DNA from: DATARH01 sp038228485
GTDB taxonomy: Bacteria; Pseudomonadota; Alphaproteobacteria; ATCC43930; CGMCC-115725
Assembly: GCA_038228485.1 (NCBI GenBank)
Contig: JBBRPG010000033.1
Span: forward strand, 1-26,780
Length of the DNA stretch: 26,780 bases
Reading direction: 5' to 3'
In this document: piece by piece, positions 25,546-26,780 of the stretch
How positions within the stretch are numbered: the first letter of the stretch is position 1
Layout: each line of letters begins with the position of its first letter
The notes under the pieces: generated by a model
What the model was told of the DNA's origin: nothing
Seen by the model: only the letters and a program-made list of their open reading frames with translations
The model's database searches: none
Program-made: the position numbers and the translations under genes

Positions 25546-26780
25546 GCGACGCCCTCGCCGCCGCCGACCTGGCGCAGCGCGAAGCCCTCGACCCGGCCGC
25601 CTCGGTCTGGGTCGCCGCCTCGGCCGGCACCGGCAAAACCAAGGTGCTGACCGAGCGGCTGCTGACCTTGATGCTGGCCGGCACCGATCCGGCGCGTATC
25701 CTCTGCCTGACCTTTACCCGCGCCGCGGCGGCGGAGATGGCGAACCGGCTCAACGACCGGCTCGCCCAATGGACAACCATGCCGAGTGGCGAGCTGTCGC
25801 AGCAATTGGTCAAGCTGACCGGGCGTTACCCGAGCGAAGACGACATCAGAACCGCGCGCCGGCTGTTCAGCCGCGTGCTCGACGCCCCCGGCGGCGCCAA
25901 GATCGAGACCATCCACGCCTTCTGCCAGTCGCTGCTGCGACGGTTTCCGCTGGAAGCCGCGGTGCCGCCGGAATTCGCCGTCATCGACGAGCGCAGCGCC
26001 GCCGAGGCGCTGGGCGACGCCGCCGCCCGGATCATCGCCGAGGCGCGCTCCGAACGCCGGCCCGACCTCGCCGCGGCGCTGTCCACGGTCTCACGCTATC
26101 TGGTCGAAGACCGCTTCTTCGAGCTGATGGCGGCGCTGGCCAAGGATCGCGGCAAGCTGGCCGAAGCATTGAGGCTCGGCGAACCCGCGCTGCGGGCGCG
26201 GGTCGAGGCGGCGCTCGGCGTGCCGGCCGGCGCGAGCCACGAAGGCCTTATCGCCGAATTCTGCGCCGCGGGCGATCTACCCGCATTGCGGGGGGCGTGC
26301 GCTTTGCTGGCACAAGGCACGGCGAAAACCGATCAGCCACTTGGCGTGCTGGTCGGCCGTTGGTGTGCGGAAACCGCGGGGCGTGCGGCAATGCTCTTCG
26401 ACTACCTCGCGGCGTTCCTCACCCAGAAAGGCGAGATCCGCAAGGACGTACCCACCAAGGGAATAACGAAGACGGCGGTCGACCTCGCCCGGGTGCTCGG
26501 GATCGAAGCCGAGCGGTGCAAGCACTTTCTCGATGCCCGCAACGGTCTGACCATCGTCGAGGGCACCGTCGCCCTCATCCGGCTGGCCGACGCGCTGCTC
26601 GATGCTTACGACTCGCGCAAGCGGCTGCATGCGGAGCTCGATTACGACGATCTGGTGCTGAAGGCGCTGGAGTTGTTGCGCAAGGACGGCATCGCGCCGT
26701 GGGTACTGTTCAAGCTCGACGGCGGGCTGGACCACATCCTCATCGACGAGGCGCAGGACACCAACCCCGAGCAATGGCAG
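25542..26780 (+). CDS. addA: AddA helicase-nuclease subunit, cut by the window end
   Basis: Superfamily 1 helicase-nuclease that works with AddB on double-strand breaks. The first 413 residues are present. Seen: Walker A ASAGTGKT (residues 26-33), motif Ia LTFTRAAAAEM, TIHAFCQSLLRRFP, LDYDDL and, at the very end, motif II with LIDEAQDTNPEQ. The C-terminal helicase motifs and the nuclease domain lie beyond 26780. The ATG overlaps the addB stop, and GAGGGGGAG lies directly upstream. Confidence 0.95.
   Translation, partial: MSDALAAADLAQREALDPAASVWVAASAGTGKTKVLTERLLTLMLAGTDPARILCLTFTRAAAAEMANRLNDRLAQWTTMPSGELSQQLVKLTGRYPSEDDIRTARRLFSRVLDAPGGAKIETIHAFCQSLLRRFPLEAAVPPEFAVIDERSAAEALGDAAARIIAEARSERRPDLAAALSTVSRYLVEDRFFELMAALAKDRGKLAEALRLGEPALRARVEAALGVPAGASHEGLIAEFCAAGDLPALRGACALLAQGTAKTDQPLGVLVGRWCAETAGRAAMLFDYLAAFLTQKGEIRKDVPTKGITKTAVDLARVLGIEAERCKHFLDARNGLTIVEGTVALIRLADALLDAYDSRKRLHAELDYDDLVLKALELLRKDGIAPWVLFKLDGGLDHILIDEAQDTNPEQWQ

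Overview
The window is a G+C-rich, gene-dense piece of an alphaproteobacterial chromosome. Rhodospirillales or a relative is my best guess, but the sequence alone does not prove the order. The placement rests on gene content and order: pckA close to chvI-chvG, a short HprK, a Man-type EIIA, HPr and Enzyme I, then ahcY, a DivL-type kinase, tsaE-amgK-murU and the alphaproteobacterial form of addB-addA. I see no rRNA, tRNA, CRISPR array, transposase or phage gene.

Left part (1-5300). A minus-strand cluster runs mccB, a small lipoprotein-like gene, mccA, then a DUF1489 gene. MccA and MccB are the two subunits of methylcrotonyl-CoA carboxylase (leucine breakdown). The lipoprotein-like gene sits in a patch of clearly lower G+C between them. 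A small uncharacterised plus-strand gene follows.

Middle left (5300-8320). A HicA/HicB toxin-antitoxin pair lies directly behind pckA on the same strand. pckA (gluconeogenesis) probably starts at a TTG behind a strong ribosome-binding site. A HugZ-like FMN/haem-type protein gene separates pckA from chvI.

Centre (8421-14220). chvI-chvG-hprK are joined by overlaps. After a 334-base gap, where many relatives carry rapZ, come manX-ptsH-ptsI, again overlapping. Together these make an envelope/acid-sensing two-component system linked to a regulatory phosphotransferase chain (EI to HPr to EIIA, with HPr serine phosphorylation by HprK). No sugar permease is present.

Right centre (14299-20299). An exonuclease III-type gene ends inside a well-formed promoter for ahcY, whose spacer holds a perfect 14-base palindrome. 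ahcY is followed by a 776-residue PAS kinase whose phospho-acceptor histidine is a tyrosine, as in Caulobacter DivL. divL converges on a minus-strand pair: a thioredoxin-reductase-like ferredoxin-NADP reductase gene and an ArsR-type regulator gene with an inverted repeat just upstream.

Right end (20366-26780). tsaE-amgK-murU-addB-addA form a tight plus-strand operon for tRNA t6A modification, peptidoglycan MurNAc recycling and double-strand break repair. addA runs off the window. Most of the window is ordinary conserved chromosome. The points most worth a second look are the ahcY operator-promoter, the tyrosine in DivL, the low-G+C lipoprotein-like insertion, and the hprK-manX gap with its inverted repeat.
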